From the NCBI RefSeq assembly GCF_014633365.1, contig NC_068344.1:7269669-7333668 (forward strand): 64,000 bases of DNA, read 5' to 3'. A program made the translations under genes and the position numbers. Source of the DNA: Diospyros lotus (taxonomy: Eukaryota; Streptophyta; Magnoliopsida; Ericales; Ebenaceae). This document shows, piece after piece, positions 11,152 to 23,077 of the stretch. The notes under the pieces are model-generated. The model ran no database searches and had not been told where the DNA came from. It saw only the letters and a program-made list of their open reading frames with translations. The first letter of the stretch is position 1; the number at the start of each line of letters is the position of its first letter.

Positions 11152-12178
11152 ATGGCGGCGGCGGCGGCGGCAGAGGAGAAGAAGAAGGTGATGGTGGCGA
11201 TAGATGAGAGTGATTGCAGCCTCTACGCCCTCGACTGGACGCTTCGGAATCTCAGGGATTCCATGGCCAACTCTGAGCTCCTCCTCCTCACCGTCCAGCC
11301 CCTCTCCGATTACGGCTACCTTTACGCTTCTTCCATGGGCGCTGCTCGTACGTAGTTAATTAATTAATTACATATCGCATGCATACACATATATGTATAT
11401 ATATATATATATATCTTGTTCGTTTGATCGATTCTTGTGAAAATCAAGTTAGAAAAACTGTTCAGTCCTTTGATTTGATGCGTGGCAGCCCCACAGTTGA
11501 TCAGATCTTTCCAGGAGAGTCAAGAGAAGGTTGCTGTGGCTCTGCTAGAGAAAGCTAAGGAAATATGCAGTGAAAACGGGGTAAAACTAATCTGATTATT
11601 CAGATACATATATATACATATATATATGGTGATCAGATCAGATGGAAATTAATGAAGCTGTAAAGATGAGGATTAACGAGTGAGAGAGTGGTGCAGGTAG
11701 CCGCAGAGACGATGTCGGAGGTTGGAGACCCGAAAGAGGCCATTTGTGAAGCTGTAGAAAAGCTCCACGTCCAGTTGCTGGTGCTGGGTAGCCATGGCCG
11801 TGGAGCTCTCAAGAGGTTCATTAATTAATCCATGCTTAATTACAACTTTAATTCCTGCTTAATAATTCACTAATCCATGCTTCACCATAATTAATGCCTT
11901 CTTCCCATTCTTGCTTAATTTCAAGAGCCTATAATTAATGGGTTCTTTTACTTGGCATTAAGTAAGACTACATATAAATTAATCTGAAACAATAGAATAT
12001 GTTTTGTCTTTGGTTTAATTAATTTAATTTAATTAAACTAATTGATGCATTGCATTGGAGATTACAGTAAAGATAATGAGTTTTGTTTGTACGGAGCAGG
12101 GTTTTCCTTGGGAGTGTGAGCAACTACTGTGTTCAGAACGCCAAGTGTCCAGTTCTTGTTGTGAAGCATCCTCTCTAA
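11152..12178 (+). CDS. Universal stress protein, ATP-binding type, four exons
   Basis: Exons 11152-11347, 11489-11580, 11697-11815 and 12100-12178 join to 486 nt, 161 residues, with GT..AG at every intron. This is a one-domain plant USP. Residues 12-16 are VMVAI, the first strand of the Rossmann-like fold, followed by the conserved Asp of AIDES. The nucleotide loop G-2X-G-9X-G-S is complete at G127, G130 and G140 (GSHGRGALKRVFLGS), so the protein should bind ATP. Plant USPs are small soluble proteins linked to drought, hypoxia and other stress; the exact role is unknown. I chose ATG 11152 because the in-frame extension to 11020 begins with GTG. The next gene is a tandem paralogue with matching intron positions. 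G-box motifs upstream suggest stress or hormone regulation. Confidence 0.9.
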
Positions 12179-12450
12179 TATGTAATCGTCCACGGCGCCT
12201 TTGTTTTTTTTTTTTTTCTGTAAGTACACCCCTTTGTTGTATCTTATTCCTTATATGTAATACATATATTATGCAAACAAGTGTTAATTAATATTTATGG
12301 TGTGTAATTAATTAATTGTTTTGTGGCGTGTAAATTAAATTAATTAGATGCAAAGGTAGTCCTAATTAAACTTTGGGCTCTATATTAGACCTAATAATTT
12401 GTGCCTAACTCTTTGGATAATTATAAGTTATATATTCGTTATTCAAGAAT

Positions 12451-13646
12451 AGGGATGTAAATAAGCCGAGCCAGTCGGGCTCAAATCAGTATTCGACTCG
12501 ATAAAAGTTTATTTGTTAAAGTAAATGAGATGAGATTGAGTTTAGTTTTGAAACTCAATTTGTAAACAAGTTGAGTTTAACCTCAATAAAATTCAGCTTG
12601 TTAACTCATGAGTTGACTCGAATAGAGACTCATGAGTTGGCTCAAATAGAGGCTCATGAGTTGTCTCGAATAAAGGCTCGCGCGCTAACTCGCTTATAGA
12701 CTCTTGAGCTTGCTTGTTTACAAATACATTAATAAAATTATTTATAATTTTATAAAAATATATTTAACATAAAATTATCAAATTTTATTTTATTATAATA
12801 ATATCATAATAAAAATGTATTGATAAAAAGATTTGTTGTGATTTAAAAATTAATCAATTAATGTATGAGTTTTATAGAATAATTATCATTTTAATCGAAT
12901 AAGGAAATGTTTAATTGAGTAACAACTAATAAATATTGTACTTTATTATTTTTTTTAATCAAATAAAACTTTATAAATATTTAAGTGATTAATTGATTAT
13001 CTTACTCGAATATATGATAGAATAATATTAATTGAATAACTAAATAGTTAATTCTTCTGCTACATGAAATAAAACAAGGTTTGTGATTCTTGAAAAAAAT
13101 TTATGTGTTAATATATGTGATTTGATATATAATTACAATTATTGATTAATATTATAATTTTAAATTGCATATTAATATTTAGAGTAGTTAATTTGAAGTT
13201 GAATTAAAAATATCTTTGTTAGACTATAATTTTGATTATATTTGTATTTTGAAAATAACTAAACAAGAAATTTGATTATCTTTTTGTACGGTAAATAATA
13301 TTATGCTTATTGTAATTTGTGAAATTATTATTACTTAATTATCATGTCAATATTATATTTGTTGACTATCAAATTTGGTTCATTTAGGTATATTTATTGA
13401 TTATTATATTGATATTTGTTTTTATTATACATCAATTTATTAGTTTTTTTAAATAAAATTTTGATAAATTCGAGTCTGATGCCAAGCTTGAGTTAAGGCT
13501 CACTCGAGCTTGAGAAGAGCTCGAGCCTAGGCTATGCTAATCGAGCTCGAGCCAAGCTTTCAGGCTCCACTCGAACTCAAGCTCGAGCTTGAGTTTAAAC
13601 CTGCGATAAAATTTATCTTCGCTTGGCTAGGCTCATTTGCACCCCT
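12451..13646. mobile_element. Non-autonomous Mutator-like DNA transposon with 10-bp target duplication
   Basis: ATTCAAGAAT occurs immediately outside both ends (12441-12450 and 13647-13656). The ends are imperfect terminal inverted repeats: AGGGATGTAAATAAGCCGAG at the left, AGGGGTGCAAATGAGCCTAG read inward from the right. The interior is AT-rich with many CTCGAG/GAGCTC-like words near both ends and no transposase ORF. A duplication of 9-10 bp fits Mutator-like elements best. Confidence 0.8.
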
Positions 13647-13763
13647 ATTCAAGAATAAGTGTAACATTTCTATTTCTAAAAGCACACAAATTTTAAGTGA
13701 TAAATTTAAAATAACAATTTTTATTAGGGCAAATAATAAAAAATAAATAAATAAACATTTTAG

Positions 13764-14139
13764 TGATTTTATAAATTTATTCAAATATTTTAATTTTAAT
13801 AATTGTATTCCAATTGAATATAATTTTATCCAACACCTAAAATTAATTTGAGAGGCGTGTCATTATTGATGTAATATGTCACATGTCATAAAAAAAAATA
13901 TAAATGAAATTTATGAGTACACGTATAAAAAATATATATATATATATATTTATGATTTCGCTCTTATATGTATATGTGGATCTTACTCTTATATTATTTT
14001 ATGACATGTGACTTGTCACGTTAATAACGAAATATGTCTCTCAAATTAATTTTAGATATTAAATAAAATTATATTTAATTGAGTCAATTGGAATATAATT
14101 GAAAAAATTAAAATATTTAGATAAATTTACAAATTCGCG
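13764..14139. mobile_element. Fold-back (long inverted repeat) element
   Basis: Left arm about 13764-13892 and right arm about 13997-14139 are inverted copies. Shared blocks include CTAAAATTAATTTGAGAG and GTCACATGTCATAAAA on the left with their reverse complements on the right. The loop holds an (AT)n run. Looks like a foldback MITE; I could not settle the exact ends or target duplication. Confidence 0.7.
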
Positions 14140-14300
14140 AAAAGATTAGAGATTTTTTTTTTTTGTGTTCGTCCTTTTTATTATATTAAAGTGATAAAAT
14201 TATGTTAAAGTAGAGTGTGATTAGCAATTTTTGGAGTGAAAATAACGCCACTTTACTTTAATTCTTACTTGACTTGAATAACACACTATTAAACATTTAA

Positions 14301-14332
<32 letters not shown>

Positions 14333-15540
14333 AAACGACCACGGAATCGTGATGTTTGAATCTGCCTTCAATTATTTGCTTGTGGTGGACGCAACATTAG
14401 AGTATATGTCCAAAATCCGTTTAAAATTATTTAATCATGTTATGAAGTATATTATTATTACCTTTTTAAGTATAGGATTATTTAATAAATTATATCAAAA
14501 TTATAATTATAATTGTTATCGTTCGAACATAACAATAAATTTATTTACTAAAAATATTATCGTTAAGTTATTTAAATTCTACAAGAAAGAGAACGATCAG
14601 ATAAAGCCAGACAATTCACGCGCTAACACTCTGATACTGAAAAGTTGAATGTAGTATTGAAATCAGTATTAAAGACATATTTCTTTTTAAAATAAGTGTT
14701 CGTCTATTTATAAAAGAGTATATATGTAGTATTTTGAAATCTACTAGAATTAGAGTTTTTTAGATGTTAGAAATATTCTATTTACACTTTATTTATGATC
14801 CTTGTCAAAAGAATAAAAATTTATAACTAGTGTCAAGATATTACAATCTCCTAAGATTGTTATAGTTTTCGGGAGACTATACGAGTCTTTCTAGACGATT
14901 TTTCAGAAACAATCACGTCTCCTGATGTTTTACTCTCATGGAGATCATTTTTTTTTTTTAGAGATATTTTCAATTACCATTGTTAATTCAAGAAGTTATT
15001 TTAAACTTTTGAATTTTTTATTTTATTATTTTTTTGATAGAATTCTACATATCACACATCAATAATAATATATATATATATTGTTTGGTACAATGACATA
15101 AAATTAATTTAAATACTCAGCAACAGCGCCCGGTATTGGAAACCATTGAAATACATTGCGGTGGGCGGGAATTGACCGGCTGGTTTTACTTTCACCAACT
15201 CTCAACGGTCAGCACTACCTAAAAGAAACAGGGACAGCCACTACCCAACCAAACAGGGCATACAAAATATATCAGCAAAATATCTTAAAATCATTGATAA
15301 TATAATTAGTAAAGAGCACCACCAAAGCTGGTTGCTTTTTCTTTAAAAAAATAAATAAATTAGTAACTTTGTTTTTTATACTTTTAAAAGGAAAGCTTAA
15401 GATTTTATGTTTAAGTTTGATTATAATTATTTACTCAATCACTTAAGATCTCATTGATAGTATTTTTTCGATTACTAAATATATTATTACACATAAAAAT
15501 TTAATTTCTTGACTAACGTTATTTGAGATTATTATTTTTG
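14140..15540. other. AT-rich intergenic region, no gene seen
   Basis: Contains an (AT)n microsatellite at about 14301-14328 and a short one near 15070. A GC-richer block at about 15120-15260 could be regulatory for the downstream gene, but I see no specific site. The open frame at 14349-14648 has low-complexity AT-driven composition and no recognisable domain. Confidence 0.45.
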
Positions 15541-15544
15541 TGTA

Positions 15545-15700
15545 ATTTTTCGTCGCTCGTGCTCTTAATTTTGATAAATGAGATAAATTACGGATATAAA
15601 TTTTATTTCATTATCCAGGACAAATAATTGAATTCACGACTTACTCGTGGGAATCCCACCTTATCGTGACTCAATCAATTGATCTGTGTTCTCAGACACT
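15545..15700. repeat. Dispersed repeat, copy 1
   Basis: Shares GACAAATAAT.GAA.TCACGACTTACT, AATCCCACCTTATCGTGA-like words and the same order of blocks with 20560-20730. Probably the tail of an old retroposon; no ends identified. Confidence 0.5.
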
Positions 15701-15990
15701 AACATTACTTAATTTATGCTAAACAATGTTAATGTGCCAGATGAAGACAGATTCAAGAACAGGGGGTAACATCTACAGCTACAGGTTGATGGTTTGGAAT
15801 CTTTGAGTGAGCAGATAAATCTTATCTGTTTCTTTAATTTATATTTATTTATGTATAGTGGTGGGGTGTGGGGCAGGGCAAATGAAATGAAATGAATGAT
15901 AATTGACCTTCAAACCCCAAATCAGAGAAGGTTCTGTCACTGTTATTGGCACTCTTGAGTCTTCTCCTCCTCCGGTTCAGGGATCGGAAA

Positions 15991-17849
15991 ATGGAAGTGA
16001 ACGGCGGCGGCGAGTCGGGGAAGAAGGTGATGGTGGCGGTGGACGAGGACTGCTCCAGTTACTATGCTCTCATGTGGGTGCTGGAAAATCTCCGGGAATC
16101 CATCGTCGCCTCTGGCAATCCGCTTCTCATCTACATGGCTCGGCCCTCTCCCAATACCAACCATGTCTTGTCTTCCTCTCTCGGCTCCGCTCGCATGTAC
16201 TGCCCCATCACACCCTGTAATTACCTCTCTCTCTCTCTCTCTCTCTCTCTCATGTGTTCAGTAGAAATAGGGATAGAAGTAGGAAACTCAATTCCATCGG
16301 CTTGTTGGCTGTTGTCTATAGATAAACAAAACTAGAGATGGAGTGAGTGCCACAGCGAGGTGAGTTAAAGAGTATTGGGAATGTGAGCGACCAATTATCC
16401 ATAGTTGAGAGTCTTGGGAGGGTTTTTCAGTTGGAGACAATTTGAAGTCCCAATTGGGTTTTGGAAGAAATTCAGAACGTCTGCGTCTGATTACTGCTTG
16501 ATTATTTGTTTTTTGTTTTTAATGGCAGGTTCTGATTATGTTAACAGTGTGAACGAGCAGAACAAGATGGTTTCGCACGGCATTCTGGAAAAAGCTAAGA
16601 GCATATGTTCCAGCCGTGGGGTGGGTACTAAGTTACTAACATTTTTCAGTTTTCATATAACAGTAATAATATTTGGTTTGTCTGTTAATCAAACAGATGC
16701 ATCATTGATCTATTTTATCATTTTGTTTCAACTGTTACTGTTGTAATTTGTCAGAAATCACTGCTCTCCTTTGCTTCAAGTGCACTAGTGAGGATGTTAA
16801 GATGGATGCTTGAGTATATAAGAAAAAAGATAATATTAGAAATTAGGCTATTAGTAATAAGATTAAAATGGCTCCTATTGAAGATAAGATGTATGAGACA
16901 TGATTAAAATGGGTTGGTCATGTGATAAGAAGATCAATAAAGACTCTTGTGAGGAGTGTGGATGAAATAAAACAAGTATGCAGCAAAAGAGGTTGAAAAA
17001 GACCAAGAAAAACTTGATAGGAAACATTTAGGTGTAATAGAAGGGCTTACCTATAGTAAGGCCATAGATAGAAATGAATGGTAAGCTAGAATTCATATAG
17101 TCAATACCAGGTAATTAGATAAAGGTTTGATATGTTATTGTACATGGCAAGAAGCATATGTTAGTTGATTGCTTAAAAGTTCTTTGAACAGAACTGTAAG
17201 TGAATGTAGAGGAATGATGGTAATTATTTTGTTTCTCTACAGATAAATGCTGAAACCATTCTGGAAATTGGGGAGCCTAAAGAATCCATATGTAACGCAG
17301 TTAAAAAGCACAAGATTAAGCTGCTCGTTATGGCTGAACATGAAATTGGAACAATCAAAAGGTGAGTTTTCTTTTTTTAATTTGTACCTGCAATGTAAAA
17401 ATGTGGTAATGATCTTAGCTTCTGATTGATCCATTCTCAAAGCTTTTTCTGCCAGTCATTTATAGTGGTTTTGTGGAGAGTGTGAACTGTAAGATCTATT
17501 CAAATGTATGTTGGAATATGCTAATTCCATTTTGTTTCACAAAGTTATTCCGAAGCTTACCTGTTGTTATGTATTAAATACCCTGGCTTTGAATGGTTTA
17601 CAGATTAGAATTTGGATGCTCTGTTGACTGTTAATATATACTTCCATAACTAAGAAACAAAATTGATGATTTGCTATTAAATTTGAAATTCTTGTCTCGA
17701 TCGTTCTTATGTAGTTAGGTAACATACCCAATCTCCAATGCAGGGCATTTCTATGGAGCGTGAGCAACTATTGTGTTCAATATGCCAGTTGCCCAGTTCT
17801 TGTTGTGAAGAAACAAGAAGGAAGTAAGAATCAATGCAATGTTCGATAG
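15991..17849 (+). CDS. Universal stress protein paralogue with degenerate ATP loop, four exons
   Basis: Exons 15991-16216, 16529-16620, 17243-17361 and 17744-17849 give 543 nt, 180 residues, with no internal stop. Exons 2 and 3 are 92 and 119 nt, exactly as in the upstream USP gene, and the intron phases agree, so the two are tandem duplicates. The fold is recognisable (VMVAVDE at residues 13-19, SICSSRG, EIGEPKESIC, LWSVSNYCVQYASCPVLVV). All three loop glycines are replaced: A137, E140 and W150 stand where the neighbour has G127, G130 and G140. This predicts loss of canonical ATP binding, not loss of the gene, because the frame and splice sites are clean. Intron 1 begins with a (CT)n run. 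A donor-like GTAAGA near 17825 could extend the 3' end by alternative splicing. ATG 15991 is chosen over 15946 by alignment to the neighbour. Confidence 0.87.
16770..17040 (+). mobile_element. LINE reverse-transcriptase C-terminal remnant in a USP intron
   Basis: Within intron 3 of the second USP gene, the + frames encode MLRWMLEYIRKK, then CMRHDLKWVGHVIRRS and KRGXKRPRKT with stops between. This order (RW..R, RWFGHV-like, RGRPKKTW-like) is the usual C-terminal tail of plant non-LTR retrotransposon RT proteins. Heavily decayed. Confidence 0.6.
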
Positions 17850-18264
17850 ATGCACAGCTGTTTGTTTGTGTTTGTTATAAAGATTGTTTGACATGGTGCT
17901 GTAAATTATCTACGCACCATGGCATTATGTATGGATACATATATTTTTGTTTTTCTTCTTTCTTTTGCCTTCCCTTTCCAGGTGTTTTCTGGCATGATCC
18001 ATGTTCTGTTGTAATCCAGTGAGGGTAAATTTGGCTTGCAAGTATTGTAACAGAACCGGATGTTATTGTAAAAAGGCCAAAGTATTGCTTATTGAGTTAC
18101 TACTCTCCGTTGGTAGATCATTTTGCTAGAAGACAAGAAGAGCAGATGCTTTTACATTAGGAAGCACTACCTAGAACCGGAAACAGAGCATATTTCTGAC
18201 TCATATAGGCCTCAGGAATACTCGGTTTTCATTGGATATTAGAGGACAAGAAGAAGCATTGTTC
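17850..18264. other. Convergent 3' region between USP and nuclease genes
   Basis: The two coding regions end toward each other about 415 bp apart, so this should hold both 3' untranslated regions. I see no further gene. Confidence 0.5.
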
Positions 18265-19803
18265 TTATCCAAATACCCGATTGAGAGTGGCTGCCAGTCG
18301 TACTCCGGCTTGAGCTAACCGCAAGTTGACAACTGGTAAGCGCGTTAGAAAGTAGTCATCTGCAGAGAGCAACCTCGAGATTGCTAATGTTTGAAAATCC
18401 AAATTGGATTAGTATCAACATGAAGAACATTTGGCGCTCACCTTCTAGTACTGAACCTTCGGTTACGCCCTTGTATGCCCAGTTGCAGGCTGCTTGAATA
18501 CTTTCCGATGCATATCTGCATAGAAATCCTAGTTATGATCTACACATGAATCTACGGAGGAATGAAACCCTCTCAAACTTTTCTTGTTTCACAACAAACA
18601 TACATGTCTGGGCATGTTGTTGCGTTTCTGCTGCAACTCTCCCATGTCTTGACTTGATCTGACCATTCACCCTGTCATGACAAACACCATGTATGTTGTA
18701 TCTATGTTCTTGCATATATAGTGGGATTAAGGCTTAATATGTTATTTTTATGTTCGCACCGTGATGTTCTTCTGAATTGCATTGATCAGTCCATCAACAT
18801 CGGAGTTGTAGTATCGCTCTTCCGAGGTCTCGATTATGTTGTCGTCCCAGACCTGCAAGATCAGAAATGAGAACACAGTCTCTATTTTTAGGGTTACAGC
18901 CATAGCCAGGCATTGCCAACACGTACATGATGAAGAACTGTTTTTCTTGTGTACCAATGGACATCAATGGTGTTGGCACCCCTGTCTGAAGTAAAACCCA
19001 CATGAAGTGGCTGATGAATGTCTCCAATGAAATGGGAAAGGAAGAGAAGGGCTTCTGTGAGATTATCTGGTATTTCACAAAGTTTTGAGAGATCATATGA
19101 AAAGATGATGAGAAGAAAGAAAGAGTAAATGAAAGGGCTTAGTTTAAAGGGGTTTTAGTACAGTGCTGGGAGGACGCAGCATTGCCATAGCCGAGCAGTT
19201 GGGTGGTGTAGTTGTTAATGGCGCCTGCTACACACCTGTCCTTTTCTCCATTTTCATCCTTGCAATCCCCTGTTCATAAAATGTGTTTGATAATTCTTCA
19301 AATCCGAACTACACAAGGAGTCTCTGGAGAATCCCATTTTGTCTAAGGTTAGAGATAGTGATAGAAATAGAGGACCACCCAATTCCCTTAGACACCCCTC
19401 CAGTGAGGTGTGTGTCATGGCTAGATAATTAGGGTTATTTTGATATAAGTGATCAGTTATTTAGAGTTACGAGGATTGAAAAGGATTATAGTTTTGTCCG
19501 TAAAAATTGCATCTTAATTAGGTGACTGAAAATTTTTCATTGTTCGAGAATAAACAAAGTTAAGTTGAAGGGAGAACAAGAAAATATTTCGACTAACTGT
19601 TGTATTGGTAGGAGCAGAGATTATCAGGGGTATCAATGAAATGGAGAGCTGATGACCAGTGGTAATGGAACTTCACTCGATCCGCCCATGAACATTCACT
19701 CCCCAAATCATCCTCCGCGGCCGCCGGCAGAAGCTCCTTCACGGCAGTCGCCGCCGCAGCACTCAACCGCGACTGCAAAAACAACCATATATAAACACTG
19801 AAG

Positions 19804-19835
<32 letters not shown>

Positions 19836-19978
19836 TGAAAAACCTGAGCAATCCTGCAAATGGTGAGATGGCCATCAAGTCCCCAGCAGTGAACAACCGG
19901 CGAGATCACCAGAATCGAAGCAAAAGCCAACACAAGAGCCCTGAAACTCTCTCTTTCTGTTCTTGAAGACAACTTCAT
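18265..19978 (-). CDS. S1/P1-type zinc nuclease (plant bifunctional nuclease), eight exons
   Basis: Exons on the minus strand: 19978-19844, 19772-19598, 19269-19162, 19066-18927, 18852-18760, 18671-18604, 18515-18442, 18359-18265; 888 nt, 295 residues, usual for the family. These secreted enzymes cut single-stranded DNA and RNA in senescence and programmed cell death. Residues 1-31 form a signal peptide (hydrophobic LVLAFASILVI). The next residue, W32, would be the mature N-terminus, whose amino group binds zinc in this family. Other zinc ligands are visible: H37 in WGLDGH, D76 in WADRV, H89 in LHFID, the H/D/H of LSHFIGDIHQPLH, and the H and D of LHHVWDDN. Potential N-glycosylation sites are NYT, NLT, NIT and NAT. 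Nothing essential looks missing. A (GA)n run lies in intron 1. Resembles Arabidopsis ENDO/BFN proteins; the exact orthologue is undecided. Confidence 0.92.
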
Positions 19979-20550
19979 CGATTTCTTTCTTTCTGTTTTG
20001 TCTTTGGGGTTCCTTCTACTCTACCAAACGGTATTTAAATCAAGCAATGATTACCAAGAATAAGATCGAACCAGAATATTATAAAAGGAATGTGAACTGC
20101 GTGAAATTAGAGAGCCTGAGATTTGGATTGTCGTGTTGATATTGCAAGCTGGAAAGGATGATTTTGAGGGAAAGTTGAGTGCAATTGATTGATCAAATGG
20201 AGATCCTTGAGGTTGAGGTTGATTGTGGTGTGAACGAGAAACTTCGTACGGCAAGTTAATTCTAAATAATTTGGTCATCTGCAGGCAGGCAGGCTGCGTG
20301 GTTGCAAAGGAAAGGGAGATATGTGTAACGGCTATTATTCATTCATTCATTCATAAAAGACAAGAATATGCTTGGAGATGCAATCCTTATGGCAATTATG
20401 GGCGTAAGTGTAATATTATGGAATATCAATATATCGAAATCTTCCGGGATCAGTCAAAATCAATATAAGGGCCCTTGTGTACAATTTGAACGTACTTTTT
20501 GTTTTTAAAAAATGACTTTGTGTTCCGATTATATTATGTTCACCGTATAA
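19979..20550 (-). other. Upstream region of the nuclease gene
   Basis: Probable 5' untranslated and promoter sequence of the leftward nuclease gene, including an (ATTC)n run near 20338-20352. No specific regulatory site is certain. Confidence 0.4.
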
Positions 20551-20559
20551 ATATTCTTG

Positions 20560-20730
20560 GTATTATCGCCCTTGCACTGCCCCTCGTCACTCATGCTCTC
20601 GATTTCGACAGAGGAAATAAATTGTAAGTTGAGGCTTTGCTTCACTGCACAGGACAAATAATCGAACTCACGACTTACTGGTGTGAATCTCAACTTATCG
20701 TGATCCAATTACTTGACCAGCGCCTTAGAG
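20560..20730. repeat. Dispersed repeat, copy 2
   Basis: Diverged copy of 15545-15700: GACAAATAATCGAACTCACG, ACTTACTGGTGTGAATCTCA and CTTATCGTGATCCAATTACT lie in the same order in both. Confidence 0.5.
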
Positions 20731-21539
20731 GCCACCATATAAATATTCTTGTTCATTGGATTGTTGCATCAAATTTAAATAAAAAATGAAATACTACCAA
20801 TACATTAAATAAAGTGTTAATGCAGTTGTTTCTTGCACCAAATAAGATATCGTGACTAGGAGGTTTTGTGGCCTCAACTAAGTTTGTTTTACTCGCTTTT
20901 TCATTGTTAAAAGATTGTGCCTCGCAAGAAAGAGATCAAGTTTTCGCAAGGCCTATCTTGGAATGGCTCTTCGGCGATCAAGTTAGTATATAAGAGTAAT
21001 TAGATATCAACTTCCGCCTTTTATGGTATTTTTTCTCTTTTCTTGTTGTCTTTTATATCGAGAGTCAAGTTATATTAATTTCCCTTCAAAAGCCTACTTG
21101 TCTTTCCTTATGTGATGTGGTTTTGCTCATCCCACTAAGGGTAAATTCTGTGTGGGCTTGTGCCATAATTTCAATTTCTTTGGGTTGTTGAAGTGTCATG
21201 GTTTTGGGGTTAATGTTGTAGGGTCGATGAGGGAACTCGAGGTGTTTGTTGAGTTTGATTCGACCAAACCCGATAGATTTTAAGTTGAAGGGGTCAGTTG
21301 AAAGGCCTAAGGTGTTTATCTTATTTAGGGGGTTTTCGATGGGTGGACCATATAATCGTTGGGGTCACATGGGCTCATTAGGGTCTTTCTAACATGGCTA
21401 GGTGATCGGTGCCTTTTCACACTTCCTCCACATCAAGGGGTCCCTTATTTCCTTAATTCAAAGAAGTCGTGCTGAAAAAGTTTAAATTGGCAGAACCCTA
21501 TGGCATTCTTCGAGAGGCGTGAGATGTGTGTATGTTGGC
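20731..21539. other. Upstream part of a decayed retrotransposon, no intact gene
   Basis: Non-coding sequence leading into the antisense-gene relic. A clear TATA box (CTATATATAAAC) lies at about 21547, just beyond its right edge. Confidence 0.4.
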
Positions 21540-22120
21540 ATTTTCTATATATAAACACACGTGTGCATATAACACTAGGGGTTACGTTCACGTCTTCCCT
21601 TCTTCAAACCAGTTTTTCAAGTTGGCGACACTCATTATTAAGTTTGAGATCTTTATTTCGAACTTGTAAGATTTGTCTTCCTCTGCTTAGCTAAATTTTA
21701 TGATTTGCTCCAAATGGATTCACATGTTGCTGCCAACACCAGGGAGAGTGAAGAGTTGAGATCACTAGTCATGCTTTGGATTAGGAAAATTATCCAACAC
21801 TATTGATCTCGTCGAAGTCTCTAAAAGGGGAAGTGTTGTAGAGTTTCTAAGAGAAATACTATATTCCCAAGGGTTGGATTATTGAGACCAACCCTTATAA
21901 CCAAGCTTGTTATCCCGTCGAAGGACAAGTGTGCATCTATCAGGTCACTTTTAAATATAGGTTCAGGCTTCCTCCTTGACTTAGTGTCACTAATGTATTA
22001 ACTCACCTAAAAATTCACCTCGTGCATCTCACGCCATTTGGGTGGAGGTATCTAGCTAGTGGCCTTTCTTCTTTTATGCGAAGAGGAAGATGTGCAACTA
22101 ACATTGGATTTGTTTGATTA

Positions 22121-22387
22121 GGTAGCGTTTGTTAACCAAAATATAGATCGAAAAATGTGGGATATGAAAACCATCCCGGACAAAAGTGTTTTCCATTATA
22201 TTTGTTAAATTCTTTGGAAAGAATTCATATGACTTCTATCTTGAACTTTCAAGATAAATTTATCGTTTCTTCCCTTTCGAATAACTTATCTTGAATTTTA
22301 TAAATTTATCTATAATTTTTTTTTAAAAAACTTTATAGATGAATATCTTGATAGAGTCTTATATTACTCATTTTAACAAACAATACC
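22121..22387. mobile_element. PIF/Harbinger-type MITE (Tourist-like)
   Basis: 267 bp flanked by TTA on both sides (22118-22120 and 22388-22390). Terminal inverted repeats are GGTAGCGTTTGTTAA at the left and GGTATTGTTTGTTAA read from the right, 13 of 15 matching. The 3-bp TTA duplication and GGN..GTTTGTT ends are typical of PIF/Harbinger. Inserted in the domain of the relic gene. Confidence 0.85.
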
Positions 22388-23077
22388 TTAAAAGAGAGAA
22401 GATGGATGGGTAGCATTGTACCCTCGTCGAGACCACCCCTTGATTATAGTTCTGTGAAGGGGTAATTTCTCTCCAAGGTGGAAGGAGAGATTGTTTTCTT
22501 TCACCCCACTAATGTGACTCTAAGGTTACTCTAGCATGCCCACAACTTATGGATTGCCCACATGTTGCACCAATCACCAGACTATGTGACATTAGGCCTG
22601 AGGCTAAGTGACTTGAGGGTGGTGGCTGATCAGTTGAAATGGGAGAGAGGACCATCTTGTATGTGTGAGGCTAGATGGTCCAGAAGATGTGTTTTGTTGT
22701 TATTCAACATGCATGTTTTTATTATTTGATGTTTTCTTTTATTTATTTATCATATATAAATACATTATTTATTATTACTATAGGCTTTGAGCCTCAAGTG
22801 ATAACTAAACCCTACTGTAGGGATTGTTTTCCTTTAGGGTTGCCAATTCAACCTTGTCTAGCTTCAAGAAGAAGAAAGGAAAAGAGGTTAGTGTTACTGT
22901 GACCTATGGTAGCGATGTTGGAGTCGAGCTATCAATAGGGCTCTAGCTAAAACGCAGGACATAGGTGTTGGTGAAGGTGCCAAATGTTCACGAACTAGTA
23001 CTGGACAACTTTGGTGGAAGCAATCTTACCAGAAGTATGCAGGGTTGGGGGGAGGGGGGGAGGGAGTAGCTCGAACT

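Noticed and set aside
14349..14648. 99-codon ORF on +
   Set aside because: AT-rich chance frame rich in N, I, K and Y, with no family similarity seen.
17986..18021. Possible fifth exon of the second USP gene after TTTCCAG
   Set aside because: A donor-like GTAAGA and an acceptor exist, but the fourth exon already ends with a stop at a family-typical place. Kept only as a possible alternative splice.
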